From Mesorhizobium alhagi CCNWXJ12-2 (GTDB lineage: Bacteria > Pseudomonadota > Alphaproteobacteria > Rhizobiales > Rhizobiaceae), in assembly GCF_000236565.1 (NCBI RefSeq), contig NZ_AHAM01000208.1:1-63069 (forward strand): a stretch of DNA of 63,069 nucleotides, given 5' to 3'. Under the pieces are notes generated by a model. That model searched no databases. It worked only from the letters and a program-made list of their open reading frames with translations, and was not told where the DNA came from. Both the position numbers and the translations under genes were made by a program. Of the stretch, positions 17,545 through 25,710 are shown piece by piece (position 1 is the stretch's first letter; each line of letters begins with the position of its first letter).

Positions 17545-18204
17545 TTGCCGAGCAAATCGGGAAGTTCCGGCAGGGCGGCACTATTGGCGGCTGGATTGGC
17601 TCTCATGCCAGTGGGAGCTTTGAGCGAAGAAGTTGAACACGACGTTTGCACATGCAAGCAGGTCCACGCTGGGGCACAATCCTCCTTGAAGGGCGGCGTC
17701 TGCCAGAGAACAGAGGCCAACAATTGTCTGATGGAATGGGGTAGCGCCGGTAGCCACGGCGTGAATGTCGGAAACGGGGCGCCCCAAAATGACGCCGTTG
17801 ACAACGCCGATAAGTCGATCCGACAGGCGGACGAAAAGTTCCAGATCGTTCCAGCCTTCGGCGACGCAACAGCAGGCCTTTTGCCGATGCAAATCGCTGT
17901 TCAGAACCTGGCGAGAGTTCATCCAGAAGGGTACCGAAACCCCGGTCTGGTCGAGAGCTTTTTGTTGCTGGCCGCCTCTGCCCTCTCAAGATTTGACGCG
18001 CCAGTTGATGTCTTGAGCAAGGGAATGCTATTCGAGCATCGCGAAGAGCTCACTAGTATTCTTTCCAAGAGTGGGACACTGTACCTTGATCCGTTCCGGA
18101 TTGAGGGCCAATTCGGATGTCTTAAAGTGTTCTTCGATACCGAAAAAGGTGAGAACGTCGGGGTTTACATTAAGACACCATTTGCTGCGAACGAAGTATG
18201 TTGA
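17545..18204 (+). CDS. Secreted hypothetical protein, partner of the downstream hydrolase
   Basis: I do not recognise this 219-residue protein. It starts with a TTG codon preceded by GAGGGGCAAG and has an N-terminal signal peptide (GRAALLAAGLALMPVGALS) with likely cleavage at AL-SEE. The mature part has Cys-x-Cys (VCTCKQVH near residue 34) and several further Cys residues, and ends in a Cys, suggesting disulfides in the periplasm. Its last 7 bases overlap the start of the alpha/beta hydrolase gene, so the two are probably translationally coupled and may act together outside the cytoplasm. Confidence 0.6.
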   Translation: MPSKSGSSGRAALLAAGLALMPVGALSEEVEHDVCTCKQVHAGAQSSLKGGVCQRTEANNCLMEWGSAGSHGVNVGNGAPQNDAVDNADKSIRQADEKFQIVPAFGDATAGLLPMQIAVQNLARVHPEGYRNPGLVESFLLLAASALSRFDAPVDVLSKGMLFEHREELTSILSKSGTLYLDPFRIEGQFGCLKVFFDTEKGENVGVYIKTPFAANEVC

Positions 18205-19514
18205 ATATCTGTCGCTTGTCATTTTCATTATTGGCGCTTCTGACTTATATTCAGACCTCGTTCGCCGTCGAACCGAAATTGTTGAGCGCCCCGGCGACTG
18301 CTCAGAATGCCGACCGGGCACTAATTTTTGTGCATGGTTTGCTGGGTGCCGCTGAGGGTTCGTTCGCAAATTGGCCGGAAATCATTGCCGATGACGACAC
18401 TGAACTGCCTGGACATGGCAAGTTGTCCGATTTCGCAGTGTACTCGGTCGATTATCAAGCCGATTTTTTATCGCAAGCGAAACTTGATGAAGTTGCGGTG
18501 GGGGTGTCTCGCGACTTGGCCGCCTCTCAAATATTCAGGCGCCACCGGCATGTGTGGCTGGTAGCCCATAGTATGGGGGGCTTGATCCTCAAACGTAGTC
18601 TCACATTATGGGTTCAGGAGCGGAAAGAGCTGCTGATCGATAGGATCATGGCTGTCGGTCTTTTGGGTGTCCCTTCCAATGGCGCGCCCTTAGCGGATTT
18701 AGTGAAGAAGCATGGGATCGACCGGATTGCGCTAACCTTCGGCTGGAACGGGGCCTTGTTGGAAGACCTGACGACAAATTCTGGCAGCTATCTCACCAGC
18801 TTGGAAACCAATTGGGAAGGGCTCAAACGGAATCGTGATACGGGAGAGCCGCGAAGATTTACGCCGGTCATCTCCTGCGGCTATGAAGAAAAACCACAAC
18901 TAGCTGGAAGCGATTGGTGGGGTGGCAGAGTTTGGGATGCGTTGGTTGGTTCTGTAATCGATAGCACGGTGGTGCCGGACTTGTTCGCAAAGACGGCGTG
19001 CCACGATCGACGGCACTTCTCGGTCCGGCATACGGATTTGATCAAGCCAACAGATCAGAATGATACTGTGCATGTTTGGCTTCGAAATCTGATCATAACC
19101 TCGATTACGAAAGGCGCGAGCGAAAATCGCGTTGAACTCAGTACTAGGCCGCCATCGGCCCGTTCGTCCGAAGCGACTGGTCGCGTGGATTTCAACCTTT
19201 ATGACCGGGTCGCAACGCTAAATCAGGGGCACGACGTTAGGAACCTGGACCAACAAACCGGCCTTTCCACTCATCCTGAGCGCATTGTCTTCGCCAATTC
19301 TCCATCCGAGGAGCAGGCAAACTCACTGGTTCTGCGCGGCGGACCCTTTCTTGGTAGCACATTGCTCGATGCTTGGTATGCGGCGGCTGCAAAGAACACG
19401 TGCTTAAAAGTCGAAGCCTCCGTCGATCGCTTAAAGATTATTTTGGCCGTAGATGGCAAAACCGTGCAGTGTTCCGGAGGCGCGATGGTCTGCAAAGGGC
19501 AGAGCTGCACCTGA
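18198..19514 (+). CDS. Secreted alpha/beta hydrolase (lipase-like)
   Basis: The 438-residue protein has a signal peptide (MLNICRLSFSLLALLTYIQT, cleaved around SFA-VE) and an alpha/beta-hydrolase core: oxyanion-type ALIFVHGLLGAAEGSFANWP near residue 41 and the nucleophile elbow AHSMGG at about residues 131-136. The acid and His of the triad cannot be fixed by eye. A C-terminal region of about 120 residues with three Cys in the last 15 residues (VQCSGGAMVCKGQSC) has no domain that I recognise. It overlaps the preceding secreted-protein gene by 7 bases. A lipase or esterase acting in the envelope is likely; the substrate is unknown. Confidence 0.75.
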   Translation: MLNICRLSFSLLALLTYIQTSFAVEPKLLSAPATAQNADRALIFVHGLLGAAEGSFANWPEIIADDDTELPGHGKLSDFAVYSVDYQADFLSQAKLDEVAVGVSRDLAASQIFRRHRHVWLVAHSMGGLILKRSLTLWVQERKELLIDRIMAVGLLGVPSNGAPLADLVKKHGIDRIALTFGWNGALLEDLTTNSGSYLTSLETNWEGLKRNRDTGEPRRFTPVISCGYEEKPQLAGSDWWGGRVWDALVGSVIDSTVVPDLFAKTACHDRRHFSVRHTDLIKPTDQNDTVHVWLRNLIITSITKGASENRVELSTRPPSARSSEATGRVDFNLYDRVATLNQGHDVRNLDQQTGLSTHPERIVFANSPSEEQANSLVLRGGPFLGSTLLDAWYAAAAKNTCLKVEASVDRLKIILAVDGKTVQCSGGAMVCKGQSCT

Positions 19515-20095
19515 GGCCCGGTGGACGACAATATTGGTTGCCGATCGCGGCTCCGTGGATTGGGTGCCTTGTCTGGAGTGAACCGTTGCGGCGACCTGTC
19601 CTTCCATCTCGCCTCCACTTGCTGGTTGTTTCACGCGAGGTGGCCGTCGTGATGCTGATCTGCCTGCAGCCGCTTACCTGTCAAGCTGCTGATGCGGCAC
19701 GCACCATGTTAGTGCTTGTAGTTGAGGCGATCATCCATCAGGACGTCTTGCAGCCTGGTTTTGCAACCGGGTGCAAAAAACAATTGTACGGTTCCAACAT
19801 TGGTTCAACATAGCCAATTATCTTATTGTTATCGCCTAACAAATTGGCACATGTTGGTTTCCCTCCGGGCCCACCAGCGTACCTCGCCCGACGTTGCGCT
19901 TTCGGACCGCCGGAAGCAGCGGTCGCCAGGCACCCGGCCACAATGTTCCTGACCTGAAGAACGACGTGTTCGCTTGAAATACCGCTCTTCTTCAGCCCGA
20001 GGTGCGATGCGCCCCGCTGTCGACCCGAAGGAACAATCAACCTGCGATCCGGCTATCGACACGAGCCCGATTGGTGCGACCATCGAACGTGCCGC
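19515..20095. other. Non-coding end of the island between hydrolase and integrase
   Basis: These 581 bases hold no gene I can support; open frames here are short and arginine-rich. The middle is unusually AT-rich for this window and has several inverted repeats: a 12-bp hairpin at 19748-19776, and CCAACAT (19794-19800) with ATGTTGG (19851-19857) enclosing CCAATT (19814-19819) and AATTGG (19842-19847). See the separate repeat entry. Confidence 0.5.
19748..19857. repeat. Cluster of inverted repeats near the integrase
   Basis: A hairpin at 19748-19776 has arms TTGCA/TGCAA plus CCTGGTT/AACCGGG (one bulged G, 4-base loop, one G-T pair). Just after it, two near-concentric inverted repeats flank the AT-rich sequence around 19820-19840. 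On the plus strand the hairpin is followed by six A, so it is not a standard terminator in either direction. It could be a recombination accessory site, a transfer origin or a regulatory site. Confidence 0.4.
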
Positions 20096-21322
20096 TTATT
20101 GCGTCCCAACACCTTGAGCACCACGAGTGGCATGGCGATGTTCATGTTGTGTCAGTCTCAGCTCGTCCAAATGGTCGGCCCACCACTGCATCATTTTCAC
20201 GCGCTCATCCCAATGTTCCCCTCGGGCGTAGGCCCGCCTAACATTGTTGCCTTCCACGTGAGCAAGTTGGCGTTCGATCGCATCGGGATGCCACTTGCCG
20301 CTTTCGTTGAGTAAGCTCGACGCAGTGGCCCGGAAGCCGTGTGCGGTAGCCTCTTCTTTGCTGTAGCCGAGACGCCGCAAGGCGGCGTTGAGCGTGTTAT
20401 CTGAAATTGGGCGCTTCGTGGTTCGAATACTGGGAAACAGGAGCGATCCGTGTCCAGAAATCTCCCGCAGCTGATCAAGGATCGCGAGGGCCTGAGCCGA
20501 CAACGGAACGCTATGCGGTCGCCGCATCTTTGCGCGTGCCTCAGGTATGGTCCAGACCGCGTCGTCGAAATCGAACTCGACCCAAGCCGCTGCGCGCAGC
20601 TCTCCCGGACGAGGAAACATGAGTGCCATCAGCTTCAACGCGGCCCGGGTAGTCGGTTGCCCATCGAACGAATCAACTGCACGCAAAAGCGCCCCTAGCT
20701 GCTTTGGGGCGGTTATTGCCGCCCGTGGCGTGACGGTCGGCCTGATAAGAGCGTCCTTGAGTGCTGAGGTTGGATCAATTTCGGCCCGGGCCGTGGCAAT
20801 GGCATAGCGGAATATGCTTCCCATTGTTGAGCGAAGCCGACGAGCCGATTCATACCGGCCGCGAATCTCGACTTCCCGCAGTACTTTGAGAACGGCTGCC
20901 GCATCGATTTTCCTGATCGACTGGTCACCCAGCCTCGGATAGGCGAAGGAGAGCAGCCACTTCGTCTTGGTAATCGTCCTGTCTGCGCGGCCCTCCTTTT
21001 CCAGCTTAGCGACGAATTCCTCGGCTATAGCGCGGAAAGTGTCGCGACTGTCGTCCTTGCTGTCCTGCTTCTCACGCGCCGGATCTATCCCCGCCATCAG
21101 CAGCCGCTTGGCTTCGTCTCTCGCCTCCCGGGCATCTGCTAGAGAAACAAGCGGATAGGTGCCCAAAGCCAGGAGCTTTTGTTTCCCTTCGAAACGGTAG
21201 GCCAGGCGCCATAACCGTGAGCCGGCCGGTTGTACCCATAGCTGAAGACCGCCTCCGTCAGATAGCTTCTGAAGTTTTGATCCCGGCCGGGCATTCCGGC
21301 ATTTCACGTCCGAGAGCGGCAT
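20096..21322 (-). CDS. P4-type tyrosine integrase of the island
   Basis: The 408-residue protein starts with the N-terminal DUF4102-type arm-binding domain (MPLSDVKCRNARPGSKLQKL followed by SDGGGLQLWV and LALGTYPLVSLADAREARDE) of P4-like integrases. The catalytic domain shows Arg in RPGELRAA, His-x-x-Arg in AHGFRATASSLLNE and the nucleophile Tyr in VRRAYARGEHW near the C-terminus. I chose the ATG at 21322. The frame is open upstream into the tRNA, but those 91 residues have no domain. It lies 213 bases from the 3' end of tRNA-Phe, which is the usual target arrangement for this class, and would catalyse integration and excision of the element. Confidence 0.93.
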   Translation of the reverse strand: MPLSDVKCRNARPGSKLQKLSDGGGLQLWVQPAGSRLWRLAYRFEGKQKLLALGTYPLVSLADAREARDEAKRLLMAGIDPAREKQDSKDDSRDTFRAIAEEFVAKLEKEGRADRTITKTKWLLSFAYPRLGDQSIRKIDAAAVLKVLREVEIRGRYESARRLRSTMGSIFRYAIATARAEIDPTSALKDALIRPTVTPRAAITAPKQLGALLRAVDSFDGQPTTRAALKLMALMFPRPGELRAAAWVEFDFDDAVWTIPEARAKMRRPHSVPLSAQALAILDQLREISGHGSLLFPSIRTTKRPISDNTLNAALRRLGYSKEEATAHGFRATASSLLNESGKWHPDAIERQLAHVEGNNVRRAYARGEHWDERVKMMQWWADHLDELRLTQHEHRHATRGAQGVGTQ

Positions 21323-21534
21323 CGCCAATGCTCCTGTTCGCAAATTTCGATACCAACAGGGTGGCAGATACCAACAAAAATACCAACAGTTCGCGCCGTT
21401 GGACCAAATGCGACGACCTGTCCCGAAACACGCTGAAATTCGATCGTCGCTTCCAAAAGCTTTGGAATAACAGGCTGTTACGCGGATTTCAGCGTAGAAG
21501 GCTCGGCGGAAGGGAAAGTTGAGAGAAGGGAAAA
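21323..21534. promoter_or_regulatory. Integrase promoter region and island-chromosome junction
   Basis: These 212 bases lie between the integrase start and the tRNA 3' end, so they should hold the integrase promoter and recombinase arm sites. AT-rich words such as ATACCAACA and AAATACCAACAG repeat three times between 21349 and 21390 (GATACCAACAGGG, GATACCAACAAAA, AATACCAACAGTT), spaced 18 and 12 bases apart. They are candidate integrase arm-binding repeats. Confidence 0.45.
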
Positions 21535-21610
<76 letters not shown>

Positions 21611-21769
21611 CTGTTTCGATGGCCGGCTATGCAGGCGTCCGAAACTCGCGAGGCTTGGGTGAAACCTGCGAAAGCGCGTGGGTTATAGCACGGGATTTTG
21701 CGCTGTCCAGCGCCGGTGCAGCCTTTTGAGGAAGAAACCGAACTTCGTTCGTTGCCGGCTTAGCGGGCG

Positions 21770-21973
21770 CTACTTCGGCTCGCTCTCATCGCCTTCTTCC
21801 TCGTCGTCGCGGACCGGAATGGCATAGCTGCCGGAAAGCCAGCGATTGAGGTCGACATGCTTGCAGCGTGTCGAGCAGAATGGATAGGTGTCGCGCGACG
21901 AGGGCCTGCCGCATTCGGGGCAGGGGCGTTTTGGTCGCAGCGGCGCGACATTGCCTGTTCCTTCGCCGCTCAT
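21770..21973 (-). CDS. yacG: DNA gyrase inhibitor YacG (zinc-binding)
   Basis: The 67-residue protein has the YacG zinc site Cys-x2-Cys ... Cys-x3-Cys (CPECGRPS then [19 protein letters not shown]) and an acidic C-terminus ([12 protein letters not shown]). YacG binds GyrB and inhibits gyrase in Escherichia coli. I chose the ATG at 21973 because it overlaps the maf stop in an ATGA junction; a longer in-frame frame inside maf is only a shadow. It follows maf in the same transcript, a conserved Rhizobiales arrangement. Confidence 0.93.
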   Translation of the reverse strand: MSGEGTGNVAPLRPKRPCPECGRPSSRDTYPFCSTRCKHVDLNRWLSGSYAIPVRDDEEEGDESEPK

Positions 21974-22599
21974 GCACGCGTGCTCGAAAGCCAGTTGAAA
22001 TGCACTTTGAAGCCTTCGGCGGTCAGAAGGCCGACGGTTTCGTAGAGCGGCAGGCCGACGACGTTGGTGTAGGATCCTACGAGCTTCACGACAAATGTGC
22101 CGGCAAGCCCCTGCACGGCATAGCCGCCGGCCTTGCCGCGCCACTCGCCCGAGGCGAGGTAGCTTTCCAGTTCTTCGCGGCCGAGCCGCTTGAAGCGGAC
22201 GCGGGTTTCCACCAGCCGCTGCCGCAGCTTGCCTTCCGGCGAAATCAGGCAGACGCCCGAATAAACCCGGTGCGAGCGGCCCGAAAGCAGTTGCAGGCAG
22301 TTCGAAGCCTCGTCCACCAGTTCGGCCTTTGGCAGGATGCGCCGCCCGACCGCGACGACGGTGTCGGCCGCCAGTATGTAGGCGCCGGTGAAATCCGGCT
22401 CAGCTTTCAGCGATTCGAACGCCTTCTCTGCTTTTGCCTTGGACAGCCGCTTGGCCAGCGAGCGCGGATGCTCGGCGCGCAGCGGCGTCTCGTCGATTTC
22501 CGCCGGGAGCGCCCGGTCCGGCTCGATGCCGGCCTGCTGCAGAAGCTCGATCCGGCGCGGCGAGCCCGAGGCGAGCACAAGCTTCTGGAAAACGCTCAT
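21970..22599 (-). CDS. maf: Maf family nucleotide pyrophosphatase
   Basis: The 209-residue protein begins [20 protein letters not shown] after a short lead, the Maf signature SxSPRR, and has [17 protein letters not shown] and [14 protein letters not shown] typical of the fold. Maf proteins hydrolyse non-canonical or modified nucleoside triphosphates to monophosphates and have been linked to septum control. It lies downstream of infA and overlaps yacG by 4 bases (ATGA). Confidence 0.95.
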   Translation of the reverse strand: MSVFQKLVLASGSPRRIELLQQAGIEPDRALPAEIDETPLRAEHPRSLAKRLSKAKAEKAFESLKAEPDFTGAYILAADTVVAVGRRILPKAELVDEASNCLQLLSGRSHRVYSGVCLISPEGKLRQRLVETRVRFKRLGREELESYLASGEWRGKAGGYAVQGLAGTFVVKLVGSYTNVVGLPLYETVGLLTAEGFKVHFNWLSSTRA

Positions 22600-22626
22600 C
22601 GTGTCGGGTCGCGGCCTGCGGCCGTC

Positions 22627-22845
22627 CTATTTGAAGCGGTAGGTGATGCGGCCCTTGCTCAGGTCGTATGGCGTCATTTCCACCAGGACCTTGTCGCCCG
22701 TGAGCACGCGGATGCGGTTCTTGCGCATGCGGCCGGCGGTGTGGGCAATGATTTCGTGCTCGTTTTCAAGTTTCACCCGAAACATAGCATTCGGGAGCAA
22801 TTCCGTGACAGTACCCGGAAACTCGAGGACTTCTTCCTTCGGCAT
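22627..22845 (-). CDS. infA: Translation initiation factor IF-1
   Basis: The product is 72 residues, exactly the usual IF-1 length. It begins [20 protein letters not shown] and contains the OB-fold core [20 protein letters not shown] and [20 protein letters not shown], with KGRITYRFK at the end. It binds the 30S A site during initiation. It is followed by maf after 27 bases and preceded by the LMW phosphatase gene after an 87-base gap with a hairpin, so it may have its own promoter there. Confidence 0.98.
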   Translation of the reverse strand: MPKEEVLEFPGTVTELLPNAMFRVKLENEHEIIAHTAGRMRKNRIRVLTGDKVLVEMTPYDLSKGRITYRFK

Positions 22846-22867
22846 TCTATACCTTTGGTTTGGATGG

Positions 22868-22892
22868 AATTTCCGGCGCCGGGCCGGAATTT
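22868..22892 (-). terminator. Hairpin between the LMW phosphatase gene and infA
   Basis: AATTTCCGG (22868-22876) pairs with CCGGAATTT (22884-22892) with one mismatch over a 7-base loop. It lies in the gap between two genes of the same strand. There is no strong T-run, so it may be a weak terminator or RNA-stability element. Confidence 0.35.
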
Positions 22893-22932
22893 GCGCGGAA
22901 CCTATATGATTATCGGCTCTTTGTGAACACGC

Positions 22933-23397
22933 TTAATCGTCGGCGCTTGGGGACGCCCCGTCAGTGAAGCGCTGGACGATCCTGGCCTTCAGCCGGTCGC
23001 GCACGTCGCGATAGGCCGCCATGATCTGCTCGCGTGTCCCGGCGGCCGTGGTCGGATCGGCCGTCGGCCAATATTCCACCTCGACAGCCATTGAGCGCGT
23101 CAGTTCGAGCGCGGCGTGATGGGCTTCCGGCGCAAGCGTCACTATCAGGTCGAAATAGCCGTCCTCCAGATCGTTCAGCGTCTTTGGAAGCCGGTCTTCC
23201 AGCGACAATCCGTCTTCAGCGAGCACTGCTTCGACAAACGGATCGCGCTCGCCCATCCGCACGCCGGCCGACGCGACGAAGATCGTCGGCGGCAGGGCCT
23301 TTCGCGCCAATGCCTCGGCCATGGGCGAGCGCACCGCATTCATGCGGCACATGAACAGGATCGAACGAGGATGCGGAAGCGTCGAAGCCAGGGTCAG
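22933..23397 (-). CDS. Low-molecular-weight phosphatase family protein, apparent CTG start
   Basis: The protein has the LMW-PTP catalytic loop Cys-x5-Arg-Ser (CRMNAVRS) followed by [12 protein letters not shown], and the later segment EYWPTADPT with the general-acid Asp. This family includes phosphotyrosine phosphatases and arsenate reductases. The first in-frame ATG (23352) is one residue before the nucleophile Cys and would delete the preceding beta strand (SILF), so it cannot be the functional start. No ATG, GTG or TTG exists upstream before the in-frame stop at 23500-23502. A CTG at 23397 overlaps the UPF0262 stop (CTGA) after GGCGGGG and gives 154 residues. It is probably translated by coupling to UPF0262. 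Confidence 0.82.
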   Translation of the reverse strand: MTLASTLPHPRSILFMCRMNAVRSPMAEALARKALPPTIFVASAGVRMGERDPFVEAVLAEDGLSLEDRLPKTLNDLEDGYFDLIVTLAPEAHHAALELTRSMAVEVEYWPTADPTTAAGTREQIMAAYRDVRDRLKARIVQRFTDGASPSADD

Positions 23398-23879
23398 CCC
23401 CGCCAGTGCAGCACGCAGACCAGCGTGAAGACGCGGCGAGCGGTGTCGAAATCGATGTCGATCTTGCCGGCCAGTCGGTCCATCAGCGTCTGCGACCCTT
23501 CATTGTGCAGGCCGCGCCTGCCCATGTCGATCGCCTCGATCTGGCTCGGCGTCGAGGTGCGGATGGCCTCGTAGTAGCTCTCGCAGATCATGAAATAGTC
23601 TTTGACTATGCGGCGGAACGGCGTCAGCGACAGAATATGCGTGACCACCGGGGAGCCGTCCTCCCGCGAAATGGCGAAGACGAGGCGGGCGTCGGCCAAC
23701 GACAATCTCAGCCGATAGGGGCCGCAGCCATCGTCGTCGACAGGTTGAAAGCTGTTCTCCTCGATGAGATCGAAGATCGCCACCGCCCGCTCATGCTCGA
23801 TGTCGGGCGTCGAGCGGCCGATGGATTCGTCGAGTTCGACGTCGATCAGCCTTGAGCGTTGCCCTTCGTTCCGCGCCAT
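23394..23879 (-). CDS. UPF0262 family protein
   Basis: The 161-residue protein ([20 protein letters not shown] at the start) matches UPF0262, a family of unknown function largely restricted to Alphaproteobacteria. Conserved-looking segments are [40 protein letters not shown] and [20 protein letters not shown]. No signal peptide or membrane segment is visible. It lies 8 bases after hisD and its stop overlaps the apparent start of the LMW phosphatase gene. This hisD - UPF0262 - phosphatase - infA order is a Rhizobiales signature. Confidence 0.92.
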   Translation of the reverse strand: MARNEGQRSRLIDVELDESIGRSTPDIEHERAVAIFDLIEENSFQPVDDDGCGPYRLRLSLADARLVFAISREDGSPVVTHILSLTPFRRIVKDYFMICESYYEAIRTSTPSQIEAIDMGRRGLHNEGSQTLMDRLAGKIDIDFDTARRVFTLVCVLHWRG

Positions 23880-23887
23880 CCCATGCT

Positions 23888-25180
23888 CTAAATATTCAGC
23901 CGGATGGCGACGGAGCGTCCGTGCGCCTCCAGCCCCTCGGCCCTGGCCAGAGCGATAGCCGCTGGCGCCAGCGCGCGCAACTGCTCCGGCCCGAGCTTGA
24001 GGATCGAGGTGCGCTTCATGAAATCCAGCACCGAAAGCCCGGACGAGAACCGCGCCGAGCGGGCGGTCGGCAGGACATGGTTCGAGCCGCCGACATAGTC
24101 GCCGATGACTTCCGGCGTATGGCGCCCGAGAAACACCGCTCCAGCGTTGCGGATATGCGGCAGGAAAGCGTCCGCATCCTTGATAGTCAGTTCGAGATGT
24201 TCGGCCGCGATGCGGTTGATGAGCGGTATCGCGCTGTCGAGCGTCTCGACCAGGATGATCGCGCCGAAATCGCGCCAGCTTGCGGCGGCGGTCTCGGCGC
24301 GCGGCAGCGATTTGAGTTGGCGCATGACAGCGCCTTCGACCGCGCTTGCGAGAGCAGGGTCGTCGGTGATCAGGATCGACTGCGCCGCGGCATCGTGCTC
24401 GGCCTGGGCCAGCAGGTCGGCCGCGATCCAGTCCGGATCATTGTCTGCATCCGCCACGACAAGCACTTCCGACGGTCCTGCGATCATGTCGATGCCGACC
24501 GTTCCGAACACCTGACGCTTGGCCGCGGCGACATAGGCATTACCCGGCCCGACGATCTTGGCGACTGGCCGTATCGACTCGGTACCATAGGCGAGGGCGG
24601 CTACGGCCTGTGCGCCGCCCACCCGGTAGATCTCGGAAACGCCTGCAAGATCGGCCGCGACCAGCACCAGCGGGTTGATCGCGCCGCCGGGCGCCGGCAC
24701 CACCATGACGATACGCTCGACGCCGGCGACAACAGCAGGGATCGCGTTCATCAGCACCGAACTCGGATAGGATGCGGTGCCGCCCGGCACGTAGAGACCG
24801 ACCGCTTCCACCGCCGTCCAGAGCGAGCCGAGTTCGACGCCGGCCGTGTCCGTGTAGCGGTCGTCGGCCGGGCGTTGGCGCTGGTGATGCGACCGGATCC
24901 GCTCGCGAGCGAATTTCAGCGCCTCGATGGTCTCGGCGTCCGCTTCGCCATAGGCCTTGGCGATATCGGCTTTCGAGACCGCGATGCCGAGGCTGCGCAA
25001 ATCGGCGCCGTCGAACTTCTGCGTGTGGCCGACCAGCGCCTCGTCGCCCCTTGCGCGGACATCGGCAATGATGGCGGCGACGGCGCTGTCGACATCGGGA
25101 GATGCCTCGCGCTTGGTCGTCAGGAACGTTGCGAAACGCTCCTCAAAACCGGCATCGGATTGGTTGAGTGTGATGGCCAT
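23888..25180 (-). CDS. hisD: Histidinol dehydrogenase
   Basis: HisD catalyses the last two steps of histidine synthesis, oxidising L-histidinol to L-histidine with two NAD. The 430-residue protein is full length. Recognisable family segments are [60 protein letters not shown] and the zinc-ligand region [18 protein letters not shown], with ISAEHLEL-like [10 protein letters not shown] and [20 protein letters not shown] near the C-terminus. It lies 6 bases downstream of DUF2948 and upstream of UPF0262 in one minus-strand unit. No other his genes are in the window. Confidence 0.97.
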   Translation of the reverse strand: MAITLNQSDAGFEERFATFLTTKREASPDVDSAVAAIIADVRARGDEALVGHTQKFDGADLRSLGIAVSKADIAKAYGEADAETIEALKFARERIRSHHQRQRPADDRYTDTAGVELGSLWTAVEAVGLYVPGGTASYPSSVLMNAIPAVVAGVERIVMVVPAPGGAINPLVLVAADLAGVSEIYRVGGAQAVAALAYGTESIRPVAKIVGPGNAYVAAAKRQVFGTVGIDMIAGPSEVLVVADADNDPDWIAADLLAQAEHDAAAQSILITDDPALASAVEGAVMRQLKSLPRAETAAASWRDFGAIILVETLDSAIPLINRIAAEHLELTIKDADAFLPHIRNAGAVFLGRHTPEVIGDYVGGSNHVLPTARSARFSSGLSVLDFMKRTSILKLGPEQLRALAPAAIALARAEGLEAHGRSVAIRLNI

Positions 25181-25186
25181 ATGCGC

Positions 25187-25624
25187 TCAGACTTTGTGAT
25201 ACGGACGCGAAGACGCCTGCCAGGCGCCGCCGAGATCGGCGAGGCGGGCCTCCACGCATTCGACGTCGAGCATGATCGCGCCGCCGCCCGAGAAGATCAG
25301 TTCTACGATGCCGGCCGGCGCATCCATCGGCACGAAGCTGATGGCGAGTAGCGACAGGATCTCGGCCGGCCTGTCGCGGGCGATGCCGCTGGTCTTGGCG
25401 TTGAGCACGCGGTCGAAATGCAGCACGCTGTTGCGCCGCTGCGGGCGCGGCCGGAAGAAAAAGCGCGACTTGCCTTCCCACGCGAAGCGGTTCATCGGCA
25501 CGATGAAGCGTTTGAGCGACGGCAGGAATTCGAGATCGCCGGTCTTCATGACGGCGTCCTGGACATGCGCCGACACGATTTTCAGATCCTCTTCGTCGAG
25601 GGCGACAAGTTTCAACTGGTCCAT
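25187..25624 (-). CDS. DUF2948 family protein
   Basis: The 145-residue protein (MDQLKLVALDEEDLKIVSAH at the start) belongs to DUF2948, an alphaproteobacterial family of unknown function usually next to murA and hisD. It has SLKRFIVPMNRFAWE near residue 36 and IVELIFSGGGAIMLDVECVE near the end. No transmembrane segment is visible. It stands between murA (86 bases upstream) and hisD (6 bases downstream) on the same strand. Confidence 0.92.
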   Translation of the reverse strand: MDQLKLVALDEEDLKIVSAHVQDAVMKTGDLEFLPSLKRFIVPMNRFAWEGKSRFFFRPRPQRRNSVLHFDRVLNAKTSGIARDRPAEILSLLAISFVPMDAPAGIVELIFSGGGAIMLDVECVEARLADLGGAWQASSRPYHKV

Positions 25625-25656
25625 GTCTCAACGCCTGTGGAAGGTGATCGCGCCTG

Positions 25657-25672
25657 CCGCCTTGTTAGGCGG
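25657..25672 (-). terminator. Short hairpin between murA and DUF2948
   Basis: CCGCCT-TGTT-AGGCGG forms a perfect 6-bp stem with a 4-base loop in the 86-base gap downstream of the murA stop. No T-run follows, so it may only attenuate or stabilise the transcript. Confidence 0.3.
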
Positions 25673-25710
25673 TCTCGGCGAAGCGCGCAACCGAAGGGGC
25701 CGAAGGCGTC

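Larger units (their letters stand above)
1..21534. mobile_element. Right-hand part of a trb-type integrative and conjugative element inserted at tRNA-Phe
   Basis: The stretch carries conjugation genes (trbE to trbI), then accessory cargo (CoiA-like protein, phospholipase-D-like protein, type III restriction-modification with an FRG gene, secreted hydrolase), and ends in a P4-type tyrosine integrase lying directly beside the 3' end of tRNA-Phe. Integration into tRNA 3' ends by this integrase class is established. That the whole stretch is one element is inferred from this layout. The left end, the relaxase and the coupling protein are not in the window. Parts of the cargo (mod, the FRG gene, the secreted hydrolase) look visibly more AT-rich than the chromosome to the right, which fits acquisition from elsewhere. 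Confidence 0.75.

Noticed and set aside
19825-19838. 14-base word ATTGTTATCGCCTA shared with 42099-42112
   Set aside because: A match of this length is expected by chance several times in a window of this size, and the surrounding sequences do not align.
23852-25351. Long plus-strand open frame opposite hisD
   Set aside because: It is the shadow of hisD and neighbouring minus-strand genes, with no start signal or domain. Similar antisense frames opposite livK (35340-36626) and the VWA gene (58906-60426) were dropped for the same reason.
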